From: an uncultured Clostridia bacterium
Lineage (GTDB): Bacteria; Bacillota; Clostridia; Oscillospirales; Acutalibacteraceae
Length of the DNA stretch: 38,282 nt
Assembly (NCBI GenBank): GCA_930990065.1
Contig: CAKNOA010000020.1
Location: 1 to 38,282, forward strand
Direction of reading: 5' to 3'
How positions within the stretch are numbered: the first letter of the stretch is position 1; every line of letters begins with the position of its first letter. Shown here piece by piece: positions 23,217-31,202 of the stretch. Both the position numbers and the translations under genes were made by a program. Under the pieces are notes generated by a model. That model was not told the origin of the DNA, searched no databases, and saw only the letters and a program-made list of their open reading frames with translations.

Positions 23217-23675
23217 TTAGAACGGCAAATCGTCGTCCATGGGGATTTCTTCAAACGAATCGGCCGAACCGCTCTGATAAGCGGGCGCCGGTTCCGTGTT
23301 GACAGCAGCCCGCGGGGCGTAGCTGTTGTCTGTGGAAGGAGCGCTGCTGCTGCGTTTGGATTCGCCAAACATGCAGTTATCGGCCTGAATTTCCACCGCT
23401 TTGCGGTTATTTCCGTTGCGATCCTGATACGTACGGGTTTGAATCGAACCCTGCACAATAATCATGGAACCCTTCGAAAAATACTTGCACACAAATTCGG
23501 CAGTCTGCCGCCACGCGACCACATCAATAAAGTCGCAGGGGCGCTCCCCACCGGAACGGGAGGAGTAATTGCGGTCACAGGCTACGGTAAACGACGTAAC
23601 CGATACCCCGTTGGGGGTCTGCCGCAATTCCGGGTCAGCCGTCAGCCGGCCCATGATAACAGCGGTATTCAGCAT
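23217..23675 (-). CDS. ssb: Single-stranded DNA-binding protein
   Basis: A 152-residue SSB. The OB fold starts with L-N-T-A-V-I-M-G-R-L-T-A-D-P-E-L-R and includes F-I-D-V-V-A-W-R-Q-T-A-E-F. A flexible Ser/Ala/Pro-rich linker follows (about 105-140), and the protein ends in the acidic tip D-D-D-L-P-F that recruits repair and replication partners. It lies between rpsF and rpsR, the usual bacterial order, 24 nt after rpsF. This is the housekeeping SSB; no feature suggests a plasmid or phage copy. The ribosome binding site is AAAGGAGAA. Confidence 0.97.
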   Translation of the reverse strand: MLNTAVIMGRLTADPELRQTPNGVSVTSFTVACDRNYSSRSGGERPCDFIDVVAWRQTAEFVCKYFSKGSMIIVQGSIQTRTYQDRNGNNRKAVEIQADNCMFGESKRSSSAPSTDNSYAPRAAVNTEPAPAYQSGSADSFEEIPMDDDLPF

Positions 23676-23699
23676 AGCACGTTCTCCTTTTCCGAGAGC

Positions 23700-24065
23700 T
23701 TATTCAGCCTGGGCAGCTTCCGCAGCCGGCTCCGCTTTCACTTCAGCCTTCTTGGCGGCTTCGATTTCTCTTTCATCCTTGCGGATGATCAGGGAACGCA
23801 GGACGCCATCCGTGATTTTGTACACACGGTCGAGTTCCGCGGTGAATTCGGGGGAGCTCTTGAAGTTGATCAGGGTGTAGTACCCTTCGGTCTGCTTCGC
23901 GATGGGATAGGCCAGGTGACGCTTGCCCCATTCGTCTACGCTCTCCACTTCGCCGTGCTTGCTGATCAGCGTTTTGAACTTTTCGATCATGGCGGCGGTG
24001 TCATCCTCACCCAGTTTGGTGGACAGGATGAACACGGTCTCGTAGGAATTCTTGATTTCGGTCAT
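23700..24065 (-). CDS. rpsF: 30S ribosomal protein S6
   Basis: A 121-residue S6. The ferredoxin-like fold is recognised by N-S-Y-E-T-V-F-I-L-S, W-G-K-R-H-L-A-Y-P-I and E-G-Y-Y-T-L-I-N-F, followed by an Ala/Glu-rich tail. S6 pairs with S18 on the 30S platform. The start at 24065 is fixed by homology and AAGGAGG upstream; 52 further in-frame codons lie in the leader and are not coding. It heads the rpsF-ssb-rpsR operon and is likely autoregulated at its leader by S6:S18, as known in other bacteria. Confidence 0.97.
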   Translation of the reverse strand: MTEIKNSYETVFILSTKLGEDDTAAMIEKFKTLISKHGEVESVDEWGKRHLAYPIAKQTEGYYTLINFKSSPEFTAELDRVYKITDGVLRSLIIRKDEREIEAAKKAEVKAEPAAEAAQAE

Positions 24066-24099
24066 GATTCTTGTTGCACCTCCTTTTGGACATAAGGCC

Positions 24100-24144
24100 C
24101 TGCCGGAAAAGGCAGAGCAAGGATAGAACCGTGCGGCTTCGCAC
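24100..24144 (-). promoter_or_regulatory. Structured rpsF leader
   Basis: The leader (about 24066-24150) can form two hairpins: GTGCG/CGCAC around AAGC (24131-24144) and CTGCC/GGCAG around TTTTCC (24100-24115). Many bacteria have an S6:S18-binding RNA at this place containing a CCG element, and CCG occurs in both hairpins here. A match to the known consensus was not tested. Confidence 0.4.
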
Positions 24145-24156
24145 AGTCTATGGCCC

Positions 24157-24185
24157 ATTATAGCAGCAAAAAAAGGCTGTGTCAA
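24157..24185 (-). promoter_or_regulatory. Promoter of the rpsF-ssb-rpsR operon
   Basis: On the minus strand TTGACA (24180-24185), 17 bp, TATAAT (24157-24162) with a TGC before it: fully consensus plus extended -10. The -35 box lies inside the galU terminator stem. Confidence 0.85.
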
Positions 24186-24214
24186 GCGGTTTTTTTCGCT
24201 TGGCACAGCCTTTT
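24168..24214 (-). terminator. Terminator of galU
   Basis: An 18-bp stem with one G-U pair (24171-24188 with 24197-24214) and an 8-nt loop; on the minus strand it runs into TTTTTTT. It follows the galU stop by 32 nt. Confidence 0.9.
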
Positions 24215-24246
24215 CCCACAAGGAAAGACGTGCGAAACCAATCGTA

Positions 24247-25125
24247 TTACAGGGTTTTGCAGATCTCTTTTAAGTAGGCCCGGAAATCCTTGCCGATGGC
24301 GGGGTGATTCAGGGCCACTTCCACGCTGGCTTGCATAATCCCCAGCTTATTGCCCATATCATACCGTTTGCCTACAAAGTCGACCGCCGTCATCCCGTCC
24401 CGGCGTGCCAAAGTGCGCATGGCGTCTGTTAGCTGGATTTCCCCGCCGGCACCGGGCGCGGTTTGGTCCAGAATATCGAAAATTTCCGGCGGCAAAATGC
24501 AGCGTCCCAGAATCGAATACAGGGACAAAACCTGGTCGGGCGCCGGTTTTTCCACCATATCATCGCAGTTAAACAGGTTGTCACGGATAGGCGTGACATG
24601 CAGAGAACTGTATTTGTGAATGGCTTCGGGCGACACTTGTTTCACACCCAGAACCCCTTTGCCAAATTCTTCGTACGCGCGAATCAGCTGCCCACAAGCG
24701 GGGTCATCCCCGATAATGACATCGTCGCCGTACAATACGGCAAAAGGTTCGTCCCCCACAAACCAGCGGGCACAATTCACCGCATGCCCCAGGCCCCGGG
24801 TTTCTTTTTGCCGCACAAAGTAGATGTTGGCCAGTTTGGAAATGTCCACTACTTCATGCAAAAGTGCTTCTTTTTCCGGACCGCCGCCCACCAGCTTGGC
24901 TTCCAGCTCCGGTGCGCGGTCAAAGTGGTCTTCAATCAGGCCCTTGCCCCGGTTGGTGATAACCAGAATATCCGTAATACCCGAGCGCACCGCTTCCTCC
25001 ACGATATACTGAATCGCAGGCTTGTCCACAATCGGAAGCATTTCTTTTGGCATACTCTTGGTGGCAGGCAGCACGCGGGTACCCAGGCCGGCTGCCGGAA
25101 TCACCGCTTTGCGAACTTTTTGCAT
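24247..25125 (-). CDS. galU: UTP--glucose-1-phosphate uridylyltransferase
   Basis: A 292-residue GalU: N-terminal K-A-V-I-P-A-A-G-L-G-T-R-V-L-P-A-T-K nucleotide-binding signature, P-K-E-M-L-P-I-V-D-K-P, G-L-G-H-A-V, the Y-G-D-D-V metal site and V-E-K-P. It makes UDP-glucose from glucose-1-phosphate and UTP for wall glycans and other glycosylation. Cellobiose phosphorylase, about 8 kb away, is one source of glucose-1-phosphate. It starts 21 nt after the zinc-ribbon membrane protein gene with AAGGGGAG upstream, so the two share a transcript. Full length; nothing odd. Confidence 0.97.
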   Translation of the reverse strand: MQKVRKAVIPAAGLGTRVLPATKSMPKEMLPIVDKPAIQYIVEEAVRSGITDILVITNRGKGLIEDHFDRAPELEAKLVGGGPEKEALLHEVVDISKLANIYFVRQKETRGLGHAVNCARWFVGDEPFAVLYGDDVIIGDDPACGQLIRAYEEFGKGVLGVKQVSPEAIHKYSSLHVTPIRDNLFNCDDMVEKPAPDQVLSLYSILGRCILPPEIFDILDQTAPGAGGEIQLTDAMRTLARRDGMTAVDFVGKRYDMGNKLGIMQASVEVALNHPAIGKDFRAYLKEICKTL

Positions 25126-25146
25126 AATAAACTCTCCCCTTAAAAA

Positions 25147-26196
25147 TCATACAAAGAGCGGCAACCAGGAAATAATCAGGTAGCAGGCCAGCATGCACAG
25201 GGCAATGGCCACATTGACGCCGCCTTTTTCCTGAAGCTCTTTGCCATATTCTTCCAGCGTCAGCTTTTTGTCACGAATGCTGTGAATCGACCGCACACAG
25301 TGGGCCTGGTACATACGGTTGCCACGCAGGCCGCAAAAAAGCATCACGCCTAAAAGACAAAGAATCAGCAGTGTGGGCAAAATGAGCCAAAAAAGATCCC
25401 ACGGGTTCTGTGAAAGATGCTCCATAAGCTTCTGCAGCTGGGCCGAACTGAGCGAATTCGAAGCCGTCGAAGCTCCAATTTCATTATATAAATTCTGCAG
25501 CAGAGGGCCAGAGATAAAGTAGCGGATATAGGTATAAGCAATATACAGGGCGGCCACAATAGCCATGATGATGGAACCATACCTGTACTGCTTGCGGTAC
25601 AGGAACCAACCACCCGAAAACAGAAACGCACAGAAGTTAAACCGGTTCCGGCGGTATACCCGGTCATTGTGGAAAACCGGCAGGTAATACGCCGAATTTT
25701 GCTGGACAAATTTGGCTACTTCCTCCGCCGGAATGTCGTCAATGGCTTCTTGTGGCTGCACACCACCCAACGGGTCAAAGGTAAAGGTCATCGAACGCCC
25801 CGGAAACCCGCCCAGCGGGGAAGGGGGCATATCGGGCCCAACCGGGGGCTGGTGCCGCTGAGGATTTGCGTTTGCGGATTTATTCGCATAGGTGCTCGGC
25901 GCGCCGGTCAGCGAGCGGCCGCACTGGTCACAAAAGAGGGCGTTGGGGTGATTCTGCTTACCGCAGTAAGGGCATGTGACCCCTTCCTGCTCCTGGGAGG
26001 AGGAGGGGGGTTCCGGGGCTGCGGGCCGCTGCCAGGTTTCCCCGGCGCTGTGCAGGTCCTGGAAAATACAGTCGCCTTTTTCCTCAAAACAAGCCCGGTG
26101 GTAGGGGGCGCCGCATCGCGGGCATACCACGATATCGTCCCCTTTTACAAACCGTTTGCCGCATACGGGACATGGCATACCGGTGTAATCGATCAT
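25147..26196 (-). CDS. Membrane protein with RING-like and zinc-ribbon domains (DUF2628-like)
   Basis: A 349-residue protein. Residues 9-43 hold a prokaryotic RING-like zinc site (C9-x2-C12, C25-x2-C28, H33-x2-C36, C43). Residues 75-92 hold a zinc ribbon (C-P-Y-C...C-D-Q-C). After a Pro/Asn-rich linker (about 94-150) comes a DUF2628-like module: F-L-F-S-G-G-W-F-L-Y-R-K-Q-Y plus three or four hydrophobic spans to the C-terminus. The zinc domains lack a signal peptide and should face the cytoplasm. Function is unknown; such proteins are widespread in Clostridia. The start at 26196 has GGAGG nearby; 36 upstream codons overlap the promoter. It is co-transcribed with galU, which weakly hints at an envelope role. 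Confidence 0.82.
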   Translation of the reverse strand: MIDYTGMPCPVCGKRFVKGDDIVVCPRCGAPYHRACFEEKGDCIFQDLHSAGETWQRPAAPEPPSSSQEQEGVTCPYCGKQNHPNALFCDQCGRSLTGAPSTYANKSANANPQRHQPPVGPDMPPSPLGGFPGRSMTFTFDPLGGVQPQEAIDDIPAEEVAKFVQQNSAYYLPVFHNDRVYRRNRFNFCAFLFSGGWFLYRKQYRYGSIIMAIVAALYIAYTYIRYFISGPLLQNLYNEIGASTASNSLSSAQLQKLMEHLSQNPWDLFWLILPTLLILCLLGVMLFCGLRGNRMYQAHCVRSIHSIRDKKLTLEEYGKELQEKGGVNVAIALCMLACYLIISWLPLFV

Positions 26197-26253
26197 ACAA
26201 AATTTCCTCCATTTTGGGCTGCCCGCCGCATTTCGGCAGCATTGATTGCCCAT

Positions 26254-26282
26254 ATTGTACCGTTTTTTTGGGCAAATCGCAA
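26254..26282 (-). promoter_or_regulatory. Promoter of the zinc-ribbon protein/galU operon
   Basis: On the minus strand TTGCGA (26277-26282), 17 bp, TACAAT (26254-26259). Confidence 0.65.
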
Positions 26283-26346
26283 GGAGTACGGCGTTCTTTT
26301 TCATTTTTTTTTACAATTCCCCCCCAGAAAGGCGGGGGTTTCACTC

Positions 26347-26375
26347 TTTACAAGCCGGTTTCTCTCCTTTATAAT
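26347..26375 (+). promoter_or_regulatory. Promoter of the prfB operon
   Basis: TTTACA (26347-26352), 17 bp, TATAAT (26370-26375). The leader is about 75 nt. Confidence 0.78.
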
Positions 26376-26454
26376 AAAAAATAAGTATGCGTATGCGCCA
26401 AAGCAGGCAGCCAATACCATATGAATATCATATGTGACAGAGGATGAAGAAGCA

Positions 26455-27582
26455 ATGCTGCAATTTGAAGAGTTGAAACAGGCCCTGCGCGAAAAGGAAC
26501 CGGAACTGCGGGAACTGAGCGACGATCTGGGATTGGAACAGACCCGGGAAGAGATCGAAAAGCTGGAGCAGCAGGCGGCCGCCCCCGGATTTTGGGATGT
26601 GCCGGAAAACACCCAGAAAGTGCTGCAAAGAACGGCGGCTCTGAAGGCGAAAGTGGAAAAATATGAAAAGCTGCAAACGCTGTATGACGATACCATGACC
26701 CTGATTGAAATGGGCGACGAAGCCGGCGACCTTTCCATGATCGACGAAATCAAGGAAGAGCTGAAAAAATTTACTGACGATCTGGAAACGCTGCGGCTGA
26801 CCACTTTGCTCACCGGGGAGTACGACGCCAACAACGCCATTTTGACGTTCCACGCCGGTGCCGGCGGGACGGAAGCTCAGGACTGGGCCAGCATGCTGTA
26901 CCGTATGTACAACCGCTGGGCGGAACGCCACGGCTATAAGGTCACCACACTGGATTACCTCGACGGCGAAGAAGCCGGGCTGAAAAGCGCTTCGATTTTG
27001 ATCGAAGGCGAAAATGCCTATGGCTTTTTGAAGAGCGAATCCGGGGTACACCGGCTGGTGCGGGTATCGCCCTTTGATGCGTCCGGGCGGCGGCACACAT
27101 CGTTTGCGTCCCTGGAAGTCATGCCGGAAATCGAAGAGGATACCAGCGTCGTGGTCAAGCCGGAAGACATCCGCATGGAAGTATACCGGGCCAGCGGCGC
27201 CGGCGGCCAGAAGGTTAACAAAACGTCTTCGGCCGTGCGCTTGATCCACATTCCCACGGGGATTGTGGTGTCGTGCCAGGTGGAACGCAGCCAGTACCAG
27301 AACCGCGATGTGGCCATGAAAATGCTGATCTCCAAATTGGTGGAAATCAAGGAACGCGAACATCTGGACAAGATCGAAGACATCAAAGGCGAACAGAAAG
27401 AAATCGCCTGGGGCAGCCAGATCCGCTCCTATGTGTTCATGCCGTACACGCTGGTGAAAGATACGCGCACCGGGTATGAAAGCGGCAATATCGCCAACGT
27501 TATGGACGGCGATATCGACGGGTTCATCAATGCCTACCTGAAAATGGGCAGCATTGGCTCCATCACCGAAAATCAGGACTGA
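26455..27582 (+). CDS. prfB: Peptide chain release factor 2
   Basis: A 375-residue RF2. The stop-codon reading tripeptide S-P-F (R-V-S-P-F-D) and the peptidyl hydrolysis motif G-G-Q (G-A-G-G-Q-K-V-N-K) are present. RF2 reads UAA and UGA and releases the nascent chain. Many prfB genes have a programmed +1 frameshift (CUU UGA C) near codon 25; here the frame is continuous through that point (D-D-L-G-L-E), so that autoregulation is absent. ATG at 26455 fits family N-termini and follows AGAGGA; GTG at 26434 is in frame but has no binding site. It leads a transcript that appears to run on into the glycan genes, 58 nt downstream. Confidence 0.95.
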   Translation: MLQFEELKQALREKEPELRELSDDLGLEQTREEIEKLEQQAAAPGFWDVPENTQKVLQRTAALKAKVEKYEKLQTLYDDTMTLIEMGDEAGDLSMIDEIKEELKKFTDDLETLRLTTLLTGEYDANNAILTFHAGAGGTEAQDWASMLYRMYNRWAERHGYKVTTLDYLDGEEAGLKSASILIEGENAYGFLKSESGVHRLVRVSPFDASGRRHTSFASLEVMPEIEEDTSVVVKPEDIRMEVYRASGAGGQKVNKTSSAVRLIHIPTGIVVSCQVERSQYQNRDVAMKMLISKLVEIKEREHLDKIEDIKGEQKEIAWGSQIRSYVFMPYTLVKDTRTGYESGNIANVMDGDIDGFINAYLKMGSIGSITENQD

Positions 27583-27640
27583 CAGCCACTTTTCATAAGG
27601 GAGGGGCGCTGCCGGCCCGGAAAAAAGGAGTTTTCGGCCG

Positions 27641-28909
27641 ATGGTCCGTTCCCGGTTCAATCGAAAATTGTTTCGGGGAGCGGCGGCGCTGACAGCAGCG
27701 TCTGCCGCTTCCCAGTTCTTACCCCTGTTAACCCAGCCGTATCTGGGTAGGTTAATTCCGCCCGATGCGTTTGCCCCTTACGCGGTGTTTACCAGTTTGC
27801 TGTCGATTTTGGGCCAGGGGGCGTGTTTGCGGTACGACTATGCCGCGCTGGTGGTCCCCGCGGGGGACGATGCCGAGAAAGCCGCCGGGGCCGCAGCCAT
27901 TGCCTGCGGCGTTCTATCGGCGGCAGCGGGCCTTGTTTTTTGGCTGGCGGCGTATCCCATCGCGGGCGTACTGGGGCTGGAAGACCCCGCCGTTTTGCAA
28001 TGGGTGGCGCCTGCTTTGTTCCTCACAGGGCTTGGCAGCGCCTTTCGTACCTATGCCGTGCGCAAAGAAAAATTCCGCTTTACGGCCTGGGCCGACCTGG
28101 GCCGGGCGGCGGTGCTTTCCGGCGTGCAGGTGTGGGGCGGATTTGCCGGGTGGGGCGCTGGGGGGCTATTAGCCGGTTCCCTGGCCGCTTTGGTGGTGGG
28201 CGCGCTGCCCTTTATGGGTTCCTATATACGGGCCTGCGGCTCAAAACTGTGGAAGCTGTCTTTTTGGCGTGAGATAGGCCGTACGGCCCGCCGGTTAAAG
28301 GATTTCCCCTTATATCTCCTGCCGGGCGCCGTGGCGGCGGGCATGGCGTGCAGTTTGCTGCCCCTGGCTTCGTCGGCGCTGTTTGAAGCACAAAAAGCGT
28401 CGCTGGCCCAGCGGGGCGTTACGCTGCTGAGCATTCCGTCCAGCATTGTGTCTTCCTCCTTTTCCCAGGTGGTCATGAAAAAAGCCGTGGATGACAGGAA
28501 CCAAGGGGGCACATTGCTGCCTTGGTTTTATAAAATTACCGGTATGCTGGCCCTGGTGGGCATAGTGCCCTTTGCCGTTTTGTTTTTTTATGGGGAACCG
28601 CTAGTCACCTGGTTTTTGGGGGATAACTGGCGGGGGCTGGGGCAAGTGCTGCCCTATATGGTACCGCTGTTTGCCGTGCGGTTTGTGGTCATTCCGCTGA
28701 CGGGGATCCCCGCCGCCTGTGGGGACCGGAAAAAAACCATGATGTTCCAAATCATGCTGCCGCTGGCTATTTTGCTGGCGGGGATTGGCGCCCGGCTATT
28801 CGGCTGGGGATTTGGGTTTTTTCTTGGAGCCTGCAGCGTGCTGCAAAGCGGCGTTTATGTGGCGTTTTGGCTTTATAGCCGCTATAAGGCCAAAGGGGGT
28901 GCCAAATGA
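27641..28909 (+). CDS. Wzx-like polysaccharide flippase
   Basis: A 422-residue integral membrane protein of the MATE/oligosaccharide flippase superfamily with about 12 to 14 hydrophobic spans. The N-terminus (L-T-A-A-S-A-A-S-Q-F-L-P-L-L-T-Q-P-Y-L-G-R-L) is typical of the O-antigen/teichuronic-type exporter group. It would move a lipid-linked sugar chain across the membrane. AAAAAGGAG is 10 nt before the ATG. The next gene, a glycosyltransferase, overlaps it by 4 nt (ATGA). There is no polymerase, ligase or initiating sugar transferase in the cluster, so the complete pathway must use genes elsewhere. Substrate unknown. Confidence 0.85.
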   Translation: MVRSRFNRKLFRGAAALTAASAASQFLPLLTQPYLGRLIPPDAFAPYAVFTSLLSILGQGACLRYDYAALVVPAGDDAEKAAGAAAIACGVLSAAAGLVFWLAAYPIAGVLGLEDPAVLQWVAPALFLTGLGSAFRTYAVRKEKFRFTAWADLGRAAVLSGVQVWGGFAGWGAGGLLAGSLAALVVGALPFMGSYIRACGSKLWKLSFWREIGRTARRLKDFPLYLLPGAVAAGMACSLLPLASSALFEAQKASLAQRGVTLLSIPSSIVSSSFSQVVMKKAVDDRNQGGTLLPWFYKITGMLALVGIVPFAVLFFYGEPLVTWFLGDNWRGLGQVLPYMVPLFAVRFVVIPLTGIPAACGDRKKTMMFQIMLPLAILLAGIGARLFGWGFGFFLGACSVLQSGVYVAFWLYSRYKAKGGAK

Positions 28910-29997
28910 AAACGATGCTTTTTTTGTCGTATGGAACCCGCGAAGAAGCCCCCTGTTCCGGTTCGGCGGTGCGGCCCGTATGCATGGAAAGGGCGTTCCA
29001 ATCGTTAGGGTACCGGGTGATCAGCCTGTGGGGCGAACCGGGTACCCAGGAGAGAGCCCGGCACCGGGAACGGTTTTGGCAGGCTTTAAAAAAAGAAAAC
29101 CCGCTTTTCTGTTATGCCGAAGGCCCCTCCGGCCCGGTGCGGAACTTTTGGGAATACCGGTTACTGCACCGCATGGTGGTGGAAAAACAGGTGCCCCTTG
29201 GCTGGTTTTACCGGGACGCCGCCTGTTTTTACCCCGAAATCTGGCAGGGGCGTTCGCTATGGGAACAAAGCAAACAGCCCCTTGTGCGGGCGGTGACTAC
29301 GGCTGAACAGTGCTGGCTGCGACGGCAGGTTACTACTTTTTTTGTGCCGACGGAATCATTCGGCCGGGCGCGGGGGCTTTCCCCTTTTTATCCGCTGCCG
29401 CCGGGGTGCCCTCCGCTGCGGGCCGGGTTTTGCCCCGGAGAGCCAAAGGGGAACCGGTGTATCTATGTGGGCGGTGTCTCCCGGCGGTATGGAACCGATT
29501 TAATGCTGCGGGCTTTTGAAAAGTTAAACCGACAGGGCACGTATCCGCTCACCATCGTATGCCGCCAGGGGGAAGAAGCTTTTTTCGCCCCGTTTTTGGC
29601 GGCCAAATGGCTGACCGTGCGGCACGATACGCCGCAGACGCTGCCCGCTCTATACGCGCAGCACGATTTAGCGCTATATCCGTTGCGGGCTGGGGCGTAT
29701 CAAAAAACGGTCTTCAGCGTGAAAATTCCCGAATATCTGGCCGGTGGGCTGCCCATTGCCACCATCCGGTGCGGCGAAACCGCCCGCTTTTTGGAAACGT
29801 GGGGCGTGGGGAGCTATTGTGACGATAGCGAAGAAGCTTTTGCCAAACTGGTGCAGCAGATGCTGCGCCAAAGGGAGGAGTATAAGCGGATGACGGAACG
29901 GATTCCGCTTTGTGTACAGGAAAATCAATGGAGTCATCGGGCCAGGCAGGCCGCTTCGGTACTGCTTGCGATGACGGAAAAGAGGAATGAAACGTGA
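28906..29997 (+). CDS. Glycosyltransferase (GT4-like, GT-B fold)
   Basis: A 363-residue GT-B type transferase. The C-terminal half shows the donor-binding layout: I-Y-V-G-G-V-S-R-R-Y-G, a middle strand L-T-I-V-C-R-Q-G, and D-L-A-L-Y-P-L-R-A-G-A-Y-Q-K-T-V-F-S-V-K-I-P-E-Y-L-A-G-G-L-P-I, where K and E lie in the nucleotide-sugar site. The N-terminal acceptor domain is not closely recognisable. It is cytoplasmic, possibly membrane-attached. It overlaps both neighbours by 4 nt, so flippase, this gene and the next transferase are translated in a coupled way. Sugar donor and acceptor are unknown. Confidence 0.8.
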   Translation: MKTMLFLSYGTREEAPCSGSAVRPVCMERAFQSLGYRVISLWGEPGTQERARHRERFWQALKKENPLFCYAEGPSGPVRNFWEYRLLHRMVVEKQVPLGWFYRDAACFYPEIWQGRSLWEQSKQPLVRAVTTAEQCWLRRQVTTFFVPTESFGRARGLSPFYPLPPGCPPLRAGFCPGEPKGNRCIYVGGVSRRYGTDLMLRAFEKLNRQGTYPLTIVCRQGEEAFFAPFLAAKWLTVRHDTPQTLPALYAQHDLALYPLRAGAYQKTVFSVKIPEYLAGGLPIATIRCGETARFLETWGVGSYCDDSEEAFAKLVQQMLRQREEYKRMTERIPLCVQENQWSHRARQAASVLLAMTEKRNET

Positions 29998-31187
29998 GAA
30001 TTGCATTTGTTTCGGCCGGACAGTCGGTGCACACGGCCAAATGGGTCAATGCGCTGTGTGAGCGAGGTCATGAGGTGCATTTGATCACCCTGCCCAACCA
30101 TGAACCGCCAAAAGGGCTCATCGATCCCCGTGTGACGGTGACATTGCTGCCCGATGGCGGCCAGCGGGGGTATATCAGCAACGCCGGGGCCCTGCGCCGG
30201 GCCGTGCGCGCCATGGATGCTGAAATTGTCAACGTACACTATGCCACGGGCTACGGCTTGCTCATGCGCCGTTCCAAAGTGCACCCCACTATTTTGTCCG
30301 TGTGGGGGTCGGATGTGTACGATTCGCCGGAGAGCCATTCTCTGTTTAAGAAAATGGTGGAAAAAAACCTGTTCGCGGCCGACGCGGTGGCTTCCACCAG
30401 CCATATTATGGCACAGCGGGTACACGATTTCTTCGGCTATGAAAAGCCCGTTACCGTAACGCCCTTTGGGGTAGATACCGTACGTTTCAGCCCGGGGACA
30501 GGCCATCATGACGGGTTTGTGGTGGGGTGCACCAAAGCGCTGGAAAAGAAATACGGCCAGGAATACCTGATTCGTGGCTTTGCGAAGTTTGTGAAGAACC
30601 TACCGCCTCAGGAGCGGCAGCAGGTATCCCTGCGCCTGTATGGAGACGGCAGTGAGCGGGACGCGCTGCAAGCCCTCATCAAGGGATTAGGCCTTGCAAA
30701 CGCCCAGCTGTGCGGCGCGATTGCGCCGGAACAAATGCCCGATGCCCTGCGGCAGATGGATGTGTGCGTGCTGCCCAGCATCAATAATAGCGAAAGCTTT
30801 GGGGTAGCGGCGGTGGAAGCCATGTCCTGCGGGGTGCCGGTGATTGCCGGTGATGTGGACGGTTTCCGGGAAACCGTGGAAGACGGCGTGACCGGTTGGC
30901 TCATTCCGGTGGAAGACGCCGGGGCGGTGGCCGATGCGCTGGAAAAAATGTACCACATGCCGAAAGTAGACCGGGAACAGATGGGCTTACTCGGACGGGC
31001 CCGGGTACGCAAGCTCTACGATATCCGCCAAAATGTGGATACCATGCTGGCACTGTACGAAGACGTGAGCGCGCGGCTATATAAACCGCGCAAAAAGAAG
31101 AAGCCGTTGGCCGAACGGCTGGCGGATTTTCTCAATAATGGGGAGAAAGTGGACGGGCAAGAACTGACCGATGAAAAGAAAAAATAA
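29994..31187 (+). CDS. Glycosyltransferase family 4 protein
   Basis: A 397-residue GT4 enzyme. The N-terminal domain begins M-R-I-A-F-V-S-A-G-Q-S-V-H-T-A-K-W, and the acceptor side has the W-G-S-D-V-Y loop. The C-terminal domain carries V-T-P-F-G-V-D, the Gly-rich segment, and the catalytic E-x7-E as E-S-F-G-V-A-A-V-E-A-M-S-C-G-V-P-V-I-A. A basic Lys/Arg-rich tail (about residues 365-397) may touch the membrane. It starts with GTG at 29994, overlapping the previous stop (GTGA). It is a better match to GT4 than the preceding gene. With the flippase it probably builds a surface oligosaccharide; linkage unknown. Confidence 0.88.
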   Translation: MRIAFVSAGQSVHTAKWVNALCERGHEVHLITLPNHEPPKGLIDPRVTVTLLPDGGQRGYISNAGALRRAVRAMDAEIVNVHYATGYGLLMRRSKVHPTILSVWGSDVYDSPESHSLFKKMVEKNLFAADAVASTSHIMAQRVHDFFGYEKPVTVTPFGVDTVRFSPGTGHHDGFVVGCTKALEKKYGQEYLIRGFAKFVKNLPPQERQQVSLRLYGDGSERDALQALIKGLGLANAQLCGAIAPEQMPDALRQMDVCVLPSINNSESFGVAAVEAMSCGVPVIAGDVDGFRETVEDGVTGWLIPVEDAGAVADALEKMYHMPKVDREQMGLLGRARVRKLYDIRQNVDTMLALYEDVSARLYKPRKKKKPLAERLADFLNNGEKVDGQELTDEKKK

Positions 31188-31202
31188 AAGGGGGAACTCC
31201 AC

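Noticed and set aside
26455-26540. Programmed +1 frameshift in prfB
   Set aside because: No in-frame UGA and no CUU-UGA near codon 25; the frame is continuous.
26428-27660. A 410-codon minus-strand frame over prfB
   Set aside because: Antisense shadow of RF2, which has SPF and GGQ motifs in the plus strand.
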